Shown here: in pieces, positions 50,212 through 58,568 of the stretch | How positions within the stretch are numbered: position 1 is the first letter of the stretch | Layout of the letters: each line of letters begins with the position of its first letter | Assembly: GCA_004561445.1 (NCBI GenBank) | Contig: SFVX01000001.1 | Coordinates: 248,001 to 312,000, forward strand | Direction of reading: 5' to 3' | Source: a bacterium | Lineage (GTDB): Bacteria > Patescibacteriota > Saccharimonadia > Saccharimonadales > Saccharimonadaceae | Length of the DNA stretch: 64,000 bases | Translations under genes and position numbers: made by a program | The notes under the pieces: generated by a model | Told to the model about the DNA's origin: nothing | The model's database searches: none | Seen by the model: the letters and a program-made list of their open reading frames with translations, nothing else

Positions 50212-51573
50212 ATGAAGAAAAAATTTGATTTCGATTTAATTGTAATTGGTGGCGGGAACGCAGGATGCGAGGCAGCTTTAATTGCGGCCGAACACAAGCT
50301 AAAAGTCGCTATTATCGAAGCAAACAAATGGGGTGGATCAAATCTAAACTATTCAAATATCCCACTGGGAGCACTCTTTGAAGCGACGCAGCTTTTGAAG
50401 ATAGCAGTAGACGGTTCACGTTTTGGACTTTCGAGCTCAAGTTTGCGCTATAATTTCCCGACTCTTCGTAGCTGGAAAAATCTAGCAATGGAGCGCGCAG
50501 GTGCTGACGACAAAACGAAGCTAGAAGAAGCAGGAATTGTTTGTATCGAGGGACGCGGACACTTAATCTCGGCGCACGAAGTGAGTGACGGCGAAAATAT
50601 TTACCGCACAAAGAAAATTTTGCTGGCGACTGGCGCTGGGATGCTTGATACCGGAATTAATATTCCTGAGGGCGTAAAGTATCTGCTACCAAGCGACGTG
50701 CCAGATTTGATGCGACCGCCAAAAACAGTGTTTATTGTAGGCGCCGGCGCAACAGGTTGCGAACTCGCGCAATATCTGCGAACTTTGGGTAGCGAAGTAG
50801 TGCTAGCGGATTATGCGGCACGACTTTTGCCACGTAAAGACGAAGAAGTTGGGCAAGTACTCGATGATTTATTTGCCGAGAGCGGCATTAAAGTTTTAAC
50901 ACAGTCACGCGTGACAAGCATCGTAAATGATAACGGCATGCGTAAAGTAATTTTCTTACGTGGTGGACTCGAAAAATCCGTGCGCGTTGACGAAGTAATT
51001 CTCTGCACTGGTAGCGCACCAAATACCGACATTGGGCTCGAAAATGCCGGCGTAGAATATAATGCGCATGGCGTAATAGTTGACAACGAAATGCGTAGCT
51101 CAGTAAAGCACATTTATGCATGTGGTGATATATGTGGCGGCGAAAGTAGCCTCGAACGTAGCTCATTGCAAGCAAAAATCGCAGCGAGAATGATTATCAA
51201 TAAGGGCAAAGTTCAAAATAACGAAGTAGGAATGATTCGCATTACGAAGATTTACCCTGAAATCGCTGAAATAGGTCTAACGGAAGATGACTGCATCCGC
51301 CAGGACCGCCGCTTTAAGAAAGCTGTTTTGCCACTAGGCGAAGTCGCAAAATCAAATATTGCAGATTTTTCGGATGGATTTATTAAAGTCTTGGCCGACA
51401 AAAAAGGTAAGATCATTGGCGCAACCATTATGGCGCCAAACGCCGGAATCTTGATGCAAGAGCTTGCTTTCGCAATGCGCCACGATATGACTTTGGCAGA
51501 TGTAGCTGAAACGCCGCATCTGACAAATGATTGGAGTGAACTAGTCAGACAAGCTTGCGCACAATTAGTTTAA
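50212..51573 (+). CDS. Flavoprotein of the disulfide-reductase family lacking the redox cysteines
   Basis: 453 residues. It has an FAD-binding GGGNAGCEAALIAAEHKLKV at the N-terminus, an NAD(P)H-binding VGAGATGCELAQYLRTLGSE near 175, the second FAD motif HIYACGDICGG near 300 and a dimerisation domain. In lipoamide dehydrogenase and mercuric reductase the first FAD motif is followed by G-G-T-C-x-N-x-G-C-I-P-S-K. Here that stretch is GGSNLNYSNIPLG, so both active-site cysteines are Asn. It therefore cannot be a classical disulfide reductase; an NAD(P)H oxidase or quinone reductase role is possible. Confidence 0.8.
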   Translation: MKKKFDFDLIVIGGGNAGCEAALIAAEHKLKVAIIEANKWGGSNLNYSNIPLGALFEATQLLKIAVDGSRFGLSSSSLRYNFPTLRSWKNLAMERAGADDKTKLEEAGIVCIEGRGHLISAHEVSDGENIYRTKKILLATGAGMLDTGINIPEGVKYLLPSDVPDLMRPPKTVFIVGAGATGCELAQYLRTLGSEVVLADYAARLLPRKDEEVGQVLDDLFAESGIKVLTQSRVTSIVNDNGMRKVIFLRGGLEKSVRVDEVILCTGSAPNTDIGLENAGVEYNAHGVIVDNEMRSSVKHIYACGDICGGESSLERSSLQAKIAARMIINKGKVQNNEVGMIRITKIYPEIAEIGLTEDDCIRQDRRFKKAVLPLGEVAKSNIADFSDGFIKVLADKKGKIIGATIMAPNAGILMQELAFAMRHDMTLADVAETPHLTNDWSELVRQACAQLV

Positions 51574-51602
51574 AAAATGCCCGCCTCTAGCGGGTATTTT
51601 TG
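51574..51602 (+). terminator. Terminator of the flavoprotein operon
   Basis: CCCGC and GCGGG form a stem around CTCTA, followed by TATTTTT. Confidence 0.8.
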
Positions 51603-51639
51603 TGGCAAAAAAATAATGCCAAATGGCACTAATAAAACT

Positions 51640-51716
51640 TGGTGGCGGGGGTTGGATTTGAACCAACGACCTTCTGGTTATGGGCCAGACGAGCTACCAG
51701 GCTGCTCTACCCCGCG
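51640..51716 (-). tRNA. Initiator tRNA-fMet (anticodon CAU)
   Basis: 77 bases, encoded CCA. The C1-C72 mismatch, the GCAGCCTGGTAGCTCG D-arm and the CCCATAA loop are initiator features. The anticodon stem is TCTGG/CCAGA, so only two of the usual three G-C pairs are kept (position 29-41 is U-A). Confidence 0.93.
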
Positions 51717-51827
51717 ATATAAATAGTATTTTAGCTGTTTTTTGGATAAAAGTCAACAATTTTATTGAATATTTATATCTTAGTGCAAGCATAAATGGGA
51801 TAAGTCACGCCATGATATAATGTGCTT

Positions 51828-52754
51828 ATGGAACTTGAGCTCACGAATTTCTATTCTCGTCTAGGTACGATTGCATTGATTTTAGTGCTAGGTTTTTATC
51901 TAGGCAAGAAGAAGATCATTAATCATGAGATTAATAATGGGCTAGTAAATTTGTTGCTTTCGGTATTGATGCCGGCGTCGCTATTCTTAGCTTTCCCAAC
52001 TGAATATGACGAGACAAAATCGCAGATGTTCTTCTCGGGATTAGCGGCGGGTTTCGTCGTGATGCTTGCGTTGATTTTCTTATCGAGAATCATTTTCAGT
52101 AAGCTTTTTTATAAGGGAGAGTTTCGTTTCGAGTCGCAATTTGCACTAATTTTTAATAACGCAACTTTTCTTGGCTATCCGATTATTGCGAGTACATTTA
52201 AAGAACAAGGAATAATCCCGTATTGCGGTTTTATTATTGCATTTAATATTGCTCTGTTTTCTTATGGCGTATATCTCTTTAAGCGCAAAGTCGATAAGGA
52301 ATTATTTACGGGAATTGTTAAAAATCCAAACATTATTGCGGTAGTGCTAGGCGTAATTGTGTTTATGGCGGGAATAAAATTACCAACTTTCGTAAACGAT
52401 GCGGTAGGCTACGTCGGCAATGCGACGACGGGATTGTCAGTGATTTGTATCGGCTACATGCTGTCGCGTGCAGATTTTAAGGCGATTCTGAAGAAGTGGC
52501 GCATTATGGCGACAGCGCTAATTCAACTAGTCGTTGGACCTTTGGCAACGTGGGGACTTTTGACTTTTTTGCGCTTCCCGGTCGAAGTGATAACGGTTTG
52601 CACTTTGATTCAGGCACTGCCAACGGCGACGAGTTTGGGACTTTTTGCGGCAAAGTATGGTGGAAACGAAATAGAATCGTCAGAGTTAGTTGCAGTTTCG
52701 ACTCTGCTTTCGATTGCAACGATGCCAATTATGGTAGCGTTGCTGCTCGGATAA
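51828..52754 (+). CDS. AEC-family (auxin-efflux-carrier-like) transporter
   Basis: 308 residues, about ten helices. The two-half AEC pattern is visible: LVNLLLSVLMPASLFLAFPT near the start, FNNATFLGYPIIAS in the first half, and QALPTATSLGLFAAKYGGNE with a final STLLSIATMPIMVALLLG. Likely substrates are malate-like organic acids, not determined. A GTG at 51822 is also in frame, but TATAAT (51816-51821) ends six bases before ATG 51828, which fits the leaderless pattern. Confidence 0.88.
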   Translation: MELELTNFYSRLGTIALILVLGFYLGKKKIINHEINNGLVNLLLSVLMPASLFLAFPTEYDETKSQMFFSGLAAGFVVMLALIFLSRIIFSKLFYKGEFRFESQFALIFNNATFLGYPIIASTFKEQGIIPYCGFIIAFNIALFSYGVYLFKRKVDKELFTGIVKNPNIIAVVLGVIVFMAGIKLPTFVNDAVGYVGNATTGLSVICIGYMLSRADFKAILKKWRIMATALIQLVVGPLATWGLLTFLRFPVEVITVCTLIQALPTATSLGLFAAKYGGNEIESSELVAVSTLLSIATMPIMVALLLG

Positions 52755-52776
52755 TCTTAGATAACAAAAAAGTATC

Positions 52777-52852
52777 TGGTGGGGGCAGCTGGGCTTGAAC
52801 CAGCGACCAATCGGTTATGAGCCGACTGCTCTAACCACTGAGCTATGCCCCC
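52777..52852 (-). tRNA. tRNA-Ile2 (anticodon CAU, lysidine type)
   Basis: 76 bases, acceptor GGGGGCA/TGCCCCC, A73, encoded CCA. Anticodon loop CTCATAA on GTCGG/CCGAT. The AGCTCAGTGGTTAGAGCAG D-arm region and the GGTCGCTGGTTCAAG T-arm region match bacterial tRNA-Ile2 rather than tRNA-Met, so C34 should be modified by TilS (27216-28070) to read AUA. Confidence 0.85.
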
Positions 52853-52877
52853 GCACCGCGATACTGATAGTATTATA

Positions 52878-53498
52878 TCATTCTTTTTCGGCTTCGATAA
52901 GCTGACGTATAGCTTTGAAGAGATGAGGCTTAAAAACGGCAAGCTCGAGTGGCTCATTATATAAAATGCAAGTCATACAAGTAGAGCTAGCGAGCTCAAC
53001 GATCATGTAAAGCAAGATGTGTGGGTTTTTGAGCTTAACATTGCTTTCTTCGGCGGCAGCGATGAGAATTTGCAAAACGTCGGCATATTCTTCAGAAAAA
53101 AGGTCGGTCATTTTTGGATCAAAAACACCAGTCGAAAGGTCCTTAGTGATTAGGCGTAAAATATCTTTATTTTGAGCCAAAATATCAATTACATAGTCGA
53201 TGATGAAGATAATCTTATCTTCGAAGCCAGTAATATCGGTCTGATAGAGAGCACGAAGAGCTTGCTGAAAGAATTCGTTAGATTTTTGAGCGACGAGACG
53301 CTTTTTGAGCGCTTCTTTGTCGCGGAAATAAAGGTAGAAAGTACCCTTGGCGACGCCAGCACGCGTGGCGATCTCTTGAATGGAAACTTTGTCAAAGCCG
53401 CGCTCCAAGAAAAGCTGATAGGCCGCTTCAAGAATACGGTCATGCTTATCCATTTTGTTGCTCTCACGAAGATGACTAGCGGGCTTTAAAAGACTCAT
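52878..53498 (-). CDS. TetR-family repressor of the MMPL operon
   Basis: 206 residues. The N-terminal helix-turn-helix is typical: RILEAAYQLFLERGFDKVSI followed by QEIATRAGVAKGTFYLYFRD. The ligand-binding C-terminal part follows. A longer start (53514-53516) contains the -10 box in its first codons, whereas TATAAT (53505-53510) ends six bases before ATG 53496-53498, so the shorter protein is preferred. Two TGACC-N3-GGTCA palindromes upstream are the likely operators. It is divergent from the transporter it probably controls. Confidence 0.9.
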   Translation of the reverse strand: MSLLKPASHLRESNKMDKHDRILEAAYQLFLERGFDKVSIQEIATRAGVAKGTFYLYFRDKEALKKRLVAQKSNEFFQQALRALYQTDITGFEDKIIFIIDYVIDILAQNKDILRLITKDLSTGVFDPKMTDLFSEEYADVLQILIAAAEESNVKLKNPHILLYMIVELASSTCMTCILYNEPLELAVFKPHLFKAIRQLIEAEKE

Positions 53499-53504
53499 GT
53501 TTCT

Positions 53505-53533
53505 ATTATACCACAAAGCATAAAAAATATCAA
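53505..53533 (-). promoter_or_regulatory. Promoter of the TetR gene
   Basis: On the minus strand TTGATA (53528-53533), 17 bases, TATAAT (53505-53510). Operator 1 lies just upstream of the -35 box. Confidence 0.78.
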
Positions 53534-53541
53534 GTATAAAA

Positions 53542-53554
53542 TGACCGACGGTCA
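53542..53554. promoter_or_regulatory. Operator 1 for the TetR-family repressor
   Basis: Perfect palindrome TGACCGACGGTCA, identical in both half-sites to operator 2. Confidence 0.75.
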
Positions 53555-53562
53555 GAAAATGC

Positions 53563-53591
53563 TTGACAAGCTTACTTTATAGATATAAGAT
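53563..53591 (+). promoter_or_regulatory. Promoter of the MMPL operon
   Basis: TTGACA (53563-53568), 17 bases, TAAGAT (53586-53591). The predicted transcript start lies just before operator 2, so a bound repressor would block it. Confidence 0.75.
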
Positions 53592-53605
53592 ATTTTTAGA
53601 AAAAT

Positions 53606-53618
53606 TGACCAAAGGTCA
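53606..53618. promoter_or_regulatory. Operator 2 for the TetR-family repressor
   Basis: Perfect palindrome TGACCAAAGGTCA, centre 64 bp from operator 1. Confidence 0.75.
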
Positions 53619-53641
53619 TTTTTATTAATAGAGGAGTTAAT

Positions 53642-55705
53642 ATGAAGAAGTTTAGCGAGTTCATCTGTAAACATCGCTGGCTAATTGTGGTGCTGTCGGG
53701 GTTGCTGATTATTCCAGCAATTTTTGGCTACGCAGCGACACGCGTAAACTATGACCTATTAGTTTACTTGCCGTCTGATATCGAGACGCTCAAAGGCCAG
53801 GAGATTTTGACAGAAGACTTTGGCACGGGGGCTTTTTCGGTGGCGGTAGTAAAAAATATGCCACAGAAAGATTTACTTAACCTCGAGGATAAAATTCGCG
53901 AGGTTGAAAGCGTAAATCAAGTAATTAGCATCACAGATGTCACCGGTACGGCAATTCCGCTGGATTTTCTGCCAAGCGAAGTGCGCGAGAAAGCGATACG
54001 AGACGATTCGCAGCTAATGCTAATTACTTTTAGTGAGGGTACGAGTGACGAGAAAACGCTCGATGCTGTTGAGAAAATTCGTGGCATTGCGGGCGAGAGT
54101 TGCTTAGTTGGCGGCATGAGCGCGATGGTGCTCGATACGAAGATGTTGTTTAAGAGCGAAACTTTGCTTTATGTATCGATTGCAGTGGTTTTGTCGCTGA
54201 TAGTGTTACTCTTGGCACTAGACTCGGCAGTGGTGCCGTTTTTAATGCTAGGTAGTATCGGTGTAGCGTTAATTTTTAATATGGGCACAAATGTGCTATT
54301 TGGTGAAATTTCATATATTACGCAGGCGATCAGTGCCGTATTGCAACTGGGCGTGACGATGGATTTTTCGATTTTTCTGTATCACCGCTATGAAGCGGCG
54401 AAGAAGAAAGAGTCGGACCGCCTAAAGGCAATGTCGGGCGCGATTCGCGAGACGGCCGTATCGGTATTTGGCAGCGCATTGACGACCTTTGCAGGATTCT
54501 TGGCGCTTTGCACGATGAGTTTAACGCTTGGTACAGATATTGGTCTCGTGATGGCAAAAGGCGTGGTGCTGGGCGTGATTTGCGCACTAACAACCTTCCC
54601 TGCACTACTTCTTGTGTGTGACAAATGGGTCGAGAAGACTAAACACCGTGAATTGCTACCAAAATTTAAACACGTGAGTGAGTTTATTGTTAAATATCGA
54701 ATTCCGATTTTAGTAATTTTTGCAGTGGCGCTTGTGCCGACATATATTTTGCAGACCAAGACGGATGTGTATTATAAGCTCGATTCATCAATTCCAGACA
54801 GTTATGGCTACACGAAGGCGATGAAGGCATTACGTGAAGATTATGGCATGGAATCACAAATGATGGTACTGGTACGAAATTCGACTAGTACTGCCAAGGT
54901 GAATCAGATGATAGCCGAAATTAACGAGCTCGACGGTGTTGATGCGGCGCTTGGCACAAGTATGCTAGCAGATTATGGACTTTCGGAAGATATTCTGAGT
55001 GACAAAGTAATGTCGGTCGCGAAAACAGATGATTACTCGCTAGTACTAGTGCTATCGAGCTATAGTATTGCGTCGGATGAATTGAATAATCAGATCGCAA
55101 AAGTGAACGAGATTGTCGATAAGTACGATGATGGCGCAATTGTGGCTGGCGAAGGACCACTGATGAAAGATTTGGTGGAAATTTCGGATCGCGATTTTAA
55201 TAGCGTAAACACGGTTTCGATTGCGGTGATTTTCGTAATTATGGCGATAGTTTTGAAGTCGATTTCCCTGCCAGTACTTCTGATGGCGGCGATTGAGTTT
55301 GCGATTTTCTTAAATCTCGGCGCGTCATATGTGACGGGAGTAGAAATTCCGTTTATTGCTTCGATTGTAATTGGAACAATACAACTTGGCGCAACGATTG
55401 ATTATGCGATTTTGCTGACGACGAAATATTTAGCAGAGCGCAAACGTGGTGTCGAAAAAGTCACTGCAATTCGCAAAGCACTGAGTGGCTCGATTCAGTC
55501 GATAATTGTAAGCGCAATGTGCTTCTTTGGTGCGACTTTTGGCGTGGGCGTGATCTCGCAAATTGACATGATAGGCTCGCTTTGTACTTTGATTTCGCGC
55601 GGTGCGCTGATTAGTATGCTAATTGTTTTGACAGTAGTGCCGGCACTGCTCGTGACATTTGATGGGCTAATTCGTAAGACAACTTTGGGATTTAATAAGG
55701 AGTAA
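53642..55705 (+). CDS. MMPL/RND-family membrane exporter
   Basis: 687 residues in two similar halves, each with an extracellular domain and a group of helices; the second-half helices carry VIGTIQLGATIDYAILLTTK and the first ISAVLQLGVTMDFSIFLYHR, the conserved G-x-x-x-D-Y motif of MMPL/RND proteins that carries the proton-relay Asp. It exports lipids or drugs driven by proton flow. GAGGAG lies before the ATG. It is followed one base later by a secreted coiled-coil-like protein gene and is controlled by the adjacent TetR. Confidence 0.9.
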   Translation: MKKFSEFICKHRWLIVVLSGLLIIPAIFGYAATRVNYDLLVYLPSDIETLKGQEILTEDFGTGAFSVAVVKNMPQKDLLNLEDKIREVESVNQVISITDVTGTAIPLDFLPSEVREKAIRDDSQLMLITFSEGTSDEKTLDAVEKIRGIAGESCLVGGMSAMVLDTKMLFKSETLLYVSIAVVLSLIVLLLALDSAVVPFLMLGSIGVALIFNMGTNVLFGEISYITQAISAVLQLGVTMDFSIFLYHRYEAAKKKESDRLKAMSGAIRETAVSVFGSALTTFAGFLALCTMSLTLGTDIGLVMAKGVVLGVICALTTFPALLLVCDKWVEKTKHRELLPKFKHVSEFIVKYRIPILVIFAVALVPTYILQTKTDVYYKLDSSIPDSYGYTKAMKALREDYGMESQMMVLVRNSTSTAKVNQMIAEINELDGVDAALGTSMLADYGLSEDILSDKVMSVAKTDDYSLVLVLSSYSIASDELNNQIAKVNEIVDKYDDGAIVAGEGPLMKDLVEISDRDFNSVNTVSIAVIFVIMAIVLKSISLPVLLMAAIEFAIFLNLGASYVTGVEIPFIASIVIGTIQLGATIDYAILLTTKYLAERKRGVEKVTAIRKALSGSIQSIIVSAMCFFGATFGVGVISQIDMIGSLCTLISRGALISMLIVLTVVPALLVTFDGLIRKTTLGFNKE

Positions 55706-55706
55706 T

Positions 55707-57191
55707 ATGAAAAAATTTTATAAAAGTTTGATGAGCATAGCGACGGCAGGCGTGATTGCACTTGCGCCGTGTGGCTCAGTCTTCGCAACGAGTCAGGATG
55801 AAACGGTTTATGTTAAATTACAGGCGAGTGGCGAGGTGAAAAATATCGCTGTTACGGAACACTTGCTTAATGATAATCATTCTCAAGAACTCGAAAGTGC
55901 TTCGATACTGCAGAATATAGAGAATTTGAACGGGTTAGAAAGCTTCACGACTATAAATGGCAAGAACATCTGGAAGGCAAATGGTAATGATATTTATTAT
56001 CGTGGCACAACAGATAAGGAATTACCACTGAAGCTTAGTGTAAAGTACTTTTTGGATGGAGTTGAAAAACCTGTCGATGAGATAATTGGCAAGGCTGGCA
56101 AAATTGAGATTCATTTGCATTATGAGAATTTGTCAAAACAAGGCGATCTTTATACGCCATTTGTAGTAGCAGTCGCAACGACACTAGATGAGAAAAATGT
56201 TTCGAATGTAAACGTGACAAATGGTAAAGTTGTTAGTACTGGTCGCAAAATAGCAGTTTCAGCAGTAGCAACGCCTGGTCTTTACGAAAGCCTTGGCATT
56301 GATGAATTAAAAGGGTCCGACACAGTGACAATTAGTTTTGAGACTTCTAAGTTTGAGCTCGGCGATATTTATTCGATTGCAACACCAAAGGTAATCGATA
56401 GCGCAGATTTGAAGAAGTATACGGATCTTAGTGATGTCTATGCAAAGATGGATAAGTTGTCTTCTAGCAGCCAGAAACTAGTGGCTGGCTCAAAAACTTT
56501 GACAGAAGGACTTTTGAAGTTACAACAAGGCGTAAATGGAATCAATAATAAGTTAGTTTTGCCCGAGAATTTGATTGACGAGACAAAGATGGCGCAGATA
56601 AAAGCCGCAGCAAAGGCGCAAGCCGAGCAAAATATCGAGGCGCAACGCGCGACGCTGACAGCCGGAATGATACAGCAAATAAAAAGCAGTGAGGATTTTG
56701 CAGTACTACGTAGTGCCTTAAATTTGCAGGCAACGCAAGCTTGTCAGGTACAGTACGGCGAGAATTGCAATGAAACAATTGTTAGCCAAATTTATAATCA
56801 ACTAGTAAATGGCGTAGCGACAAGTTATGTTGAGACGATGAAACAGACCGCTGGCCAAACTGCCGAACAGGTAGCAGCAACGGTAGCCACGCAGACTGCC
56901 GAGCAAGTTAAAAATACCGTGATGCCGATGATTAAAAAATCACTTAGTAGCTTAAATGACGGAATTAGTCAGCTTGTAGGCGGCTCAAGTGAGCTTAGCC
57001 GAGGCGTAGCACAATTTGATAATGAAGGAATTCAGCCGCTCTATAGACTCGTGAATGGCGACCTGCGTGGCGTAGCCGATAAAATTAACCGTTTGGGCGA
57101 GCTTGCAGATAACTACAATAATTATGCAGGAATAGCAGCTGGCACGACGGGCGAAACGAAGTTCGTTATGATGATAGAGGCTAAACATTAA
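55707..57191 (+). CDS. Exported protein partner of the MMPL transporter
   Basis: 494 residues. A signal peptide (about 1-27, IATAGVIALAPCGSVFA) precedes a beta-rich domain (about 30-245), then a long helical stretch with X-X-X-type repeats (SSQKLVAGSKTLTEGLLKLQ, then LNDGISQLVGGSSELSRGVA) like the YhgE/Pip-associated exporter proteins often found beside MMPL genes in Gram-positives. Two Cys (ATQACQVQYGENC) may form a disulfide. It may act as a periplasm-like adaptor or tether. No membrane helix is seen at the C-terminus. Confidence 0.7.
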   Translation: MKKFYKSLMSIATAGVIALAPCGSVFATSQDETVYVKLQASGEVKNIAVTEHLLNDNHSQELESASILQNIENLNGLESFTTINGKNIWKANGNDIYYRGTTDKELPLKLSVKYFLDGVEKPVDEIIGKAGKIEIHLHYENLSKQGDLYTPFVVAVATTLDEKNVSNVNVTNGKVVSTGRKIAVSAVATPGLYESLGIDELKGSDTVTISFETSKFELGDIYSIATPKVIDSADLKKYTDLSDVYAKMDKLSSSSQKLVAGSKTLTEGLLKLQQGVNGINNKLVLPENLIDETKMAQIKAAAKAQAEQNIEAQRATLTAGMIQQIKSSEDFAVLRSALNLQATQACQVQYGENCNETIVSQIYNQLVNGVATSYVETMKQTAGQTAEQVAATVATQTAEQVKNTVMPMIKKSLSSLNDGISQLVGGSSELSRGVAQFDNEGIQPLYRLVNGDLRGVADKINRLGELADNYNNYAGIAAGTTGETKFVMMIEAKH

Positions 57192-57197
57192 TATTAA

Positions 57198-57222
57198 GCG
57201 GCCCTCACTGGGGCCGCTTTTT
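57198..57222 (+). terminator. Terminator of the MMPL operon
   Basis: GCGGCCC and GGGGCCGC form a stem around TCACT, followed by TTTTT. Confidence 0.9.
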
Positions 57223-57242
57223 AGTAGTGCTATAATATACTT

Positions 57243-57659
57243 ATGCAAAGGTTGAAGACTCAGCTTCGACGAATGATTTACTTCTTTAAGCGCGATTTTT
57301 TGACAGCGCAAAATATTGTGCTCGCAGTCGCGATACTACTCGCTTTCTATTTTCTGGCGGGCGCAATTAACGCAACTTCAAAAACTTGGAGTCTACAAAC
57401 GAAGTTAAATGCCCTGCTAGCACAGGAAGATTTGACGAAAATTGAGGTCGAGAAATTGAAACTCGAACAGCAATATTACCAAACAGATGAATATCAAGAA
57501 CTGATGGCGCGCAAGAAGCTTGGCAAGATGGCGGCGGGCGAAACAATGGTGATTCTAGAACCTAATTCGAAGGCTGCGAGCGAAAAATATCTTAATGATA
57601 ATGATTCTCAAAAGCAAGAACGCAGTAATTTTGCACAGTGGCTCGATCTGATTTTCTAG
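57243..57659 (+). CDS. FtsB/DivIC-like septum formation protein
   Basis: 138 residues. One membrane helix (about 24-46) is followed by a coiled coil (NALLAQEDLTKIEVEKLKLE) and the FtsB/DivIC-like YYQTDEYQELMARKKLGK motif ending in GETMVIL. Such proteins link division-site enzymes. TATAAT (57231-57236) ends exactly six bases before the ATG, so the mRNA is probably leaderless. Unusually it stands alone and not in a division cluster. Confidence 0.82.
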   Translation: MQRLKTQLRRMIYFFKRDFLTAQNIVLAVAILLAFYFLAGAINATSKTWSLQTKLNALLAQEDLTKIEVEKLKLEQQYYQTDEYQELMARKKLGKMAAGETMVILEPNSKAASEKYLNDNDSQKQERSNFAQWLDLIF

Positions 57660-57693
57660 ATTTTCTTATTTTTATAGTGAATAGCAAGGAAAG

Positions 57694-57711
57694 GCCGCCC
57701 CGAAGGGCGGC
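57694..57711. terminator. Strong hairpin between the ftsB-like gene and the small protein gene
   Basis: GCCGCCC and GGGCGGC form a perfect stem around CGAA. It can end the convergent minus-strand transcript; the T-run is weak. Confidence 0.6.
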
Positions 57712-57734
57712 ACATGGGAGTGGGTGGATCGTGG

Positions 57735-58013
57735 TTAACAGAGAAAACTGAGGCCGAGCTCACACAGTCTGGCTGAGAATTGGTCGCACAAGTCGGCCAT
57801 TTCGGAGTTATACCTTGCAGTATTAGATTCCAGCCAGTCGGTGGCGTCGTCGTCATCTTCCTGATAAGCAGTTAATGCGTCTAAATAGCGTTTACGCATG
57901 TGTTCATAGCGGCTATAGATCCTGCCAAGAACCTTGTCGTCGCGCAGCCTTGAGTCGAACTCAAAAGCAAAAGAAAACGGACAATAACTGACGGTAGGCA
58001 CGATTTTACTCAT
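57735..58013 (-). CDS. Small acidic protein of unknown function
   Basis: 92 residues, mostly helical and acidic (ALTAYQEDDDDATDWLESN) with four Cys, three of them in the last third (DLCDQ, RLCEL and a C-terminal Cys). No family is recognised. AAAGGAGGTGG before ATG 58013 is one of the strongest ribosome-binding sites in the window and the promoter is canonical, so it is likely well expressed. Confidence 0.65.
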   Translation of the reverse strand: MSKIVPTVSYCPFSFAFEFDSRLRDDKVLGRIYSRYEHMRKRYLDALTAYQEDDDDATDWLESNTARYNSEMADLCDQFSARLCELGLSFLC

Positions 58014-58074
58014 GCAAACCACCTCCTTTTACCAAAATGTACGCTACTTATTGTCGGAAGTAGCTACAATTACC

Positions 58075-58103
58075 ATTATAGCACAAGCGGGTTATTTTGT
58101 CAA
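58075..58103 (-). promoter_or_regulatory. Canonical promoter of the small acidic protein gene
   Basis: On the minus strand TTGACA (58098-58103), 17 bases, TATAAT (58075-58080). The -35 box overlaps the stop codon of the upstream gene. The leader is about 55 bases long. Confidence 0.88.
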
Positions 58104-58564
58104 GACTTAGCAGATTGTGGCTTTTTGGCGGAGTCTTTAGTATCTTTTACCTCTTTGGCTTCATTGCGGTGACGCTCTTGCTGCTTATCATGAGCGATGC
58201 GAGAGGATTTTTCAGAGAGCTCGTCGAGATTACCGCCGAGCTTTTCGTAAATCATTTCGTTTTGAGCCGTAATCTTATCAAGCTTGTAGCGAATACTACG
58301 ATCGACGGCAGAATCATTTTCGACAGTCTGAGTGATTTCGCGCAAATCGCGAATAACGCGCTCATCAACACGACGACTACGCTCAGCGTGAATTTGCGAA
58401 TGAATTGCGAGTGAAACCGAAACAGTAGATACGATCATCGCAATAATATTAAAAGCTTTTTCGGTTCCTGGGCCTGGCGCCAATAATAAAAAGAGTGCGC
58501 CAATTAAAACAAGGCTAGCGAGAATCGTTATCATTACGATAATATATTTGCGAAACTTTTTCAT
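58100..58564 (-). CDS. Small membrane protein of unknown function
   Basis: 154 residues. Two helices (about 8-30 and 37-58) are followed by a charged helical tail rich in Lys, Arg and Glu. No family is recognised. It starts four bases after the ABC exporter stop. A TATAAT (58572-58577) ends seven bases before its ATG, but as this falls in the last codons of the exporter it may be chance. Confidence 0.6.
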   Translation of the reverse strand: MKKFRKYIIVMITILASLVLIGALFLLLAPGPGTEKAFNIIAMIVSTVSVSLAIHSQIHAERSRRVDERVIRDLREITQTVENDSAVDRSIRYKLDKITAQNEMIYEKLGGNLDELSEKSSRIAHDKQQERHRNEAKEVKDTKDSAKKPQSAKS

Positions 58565-58568
58565 TTAT

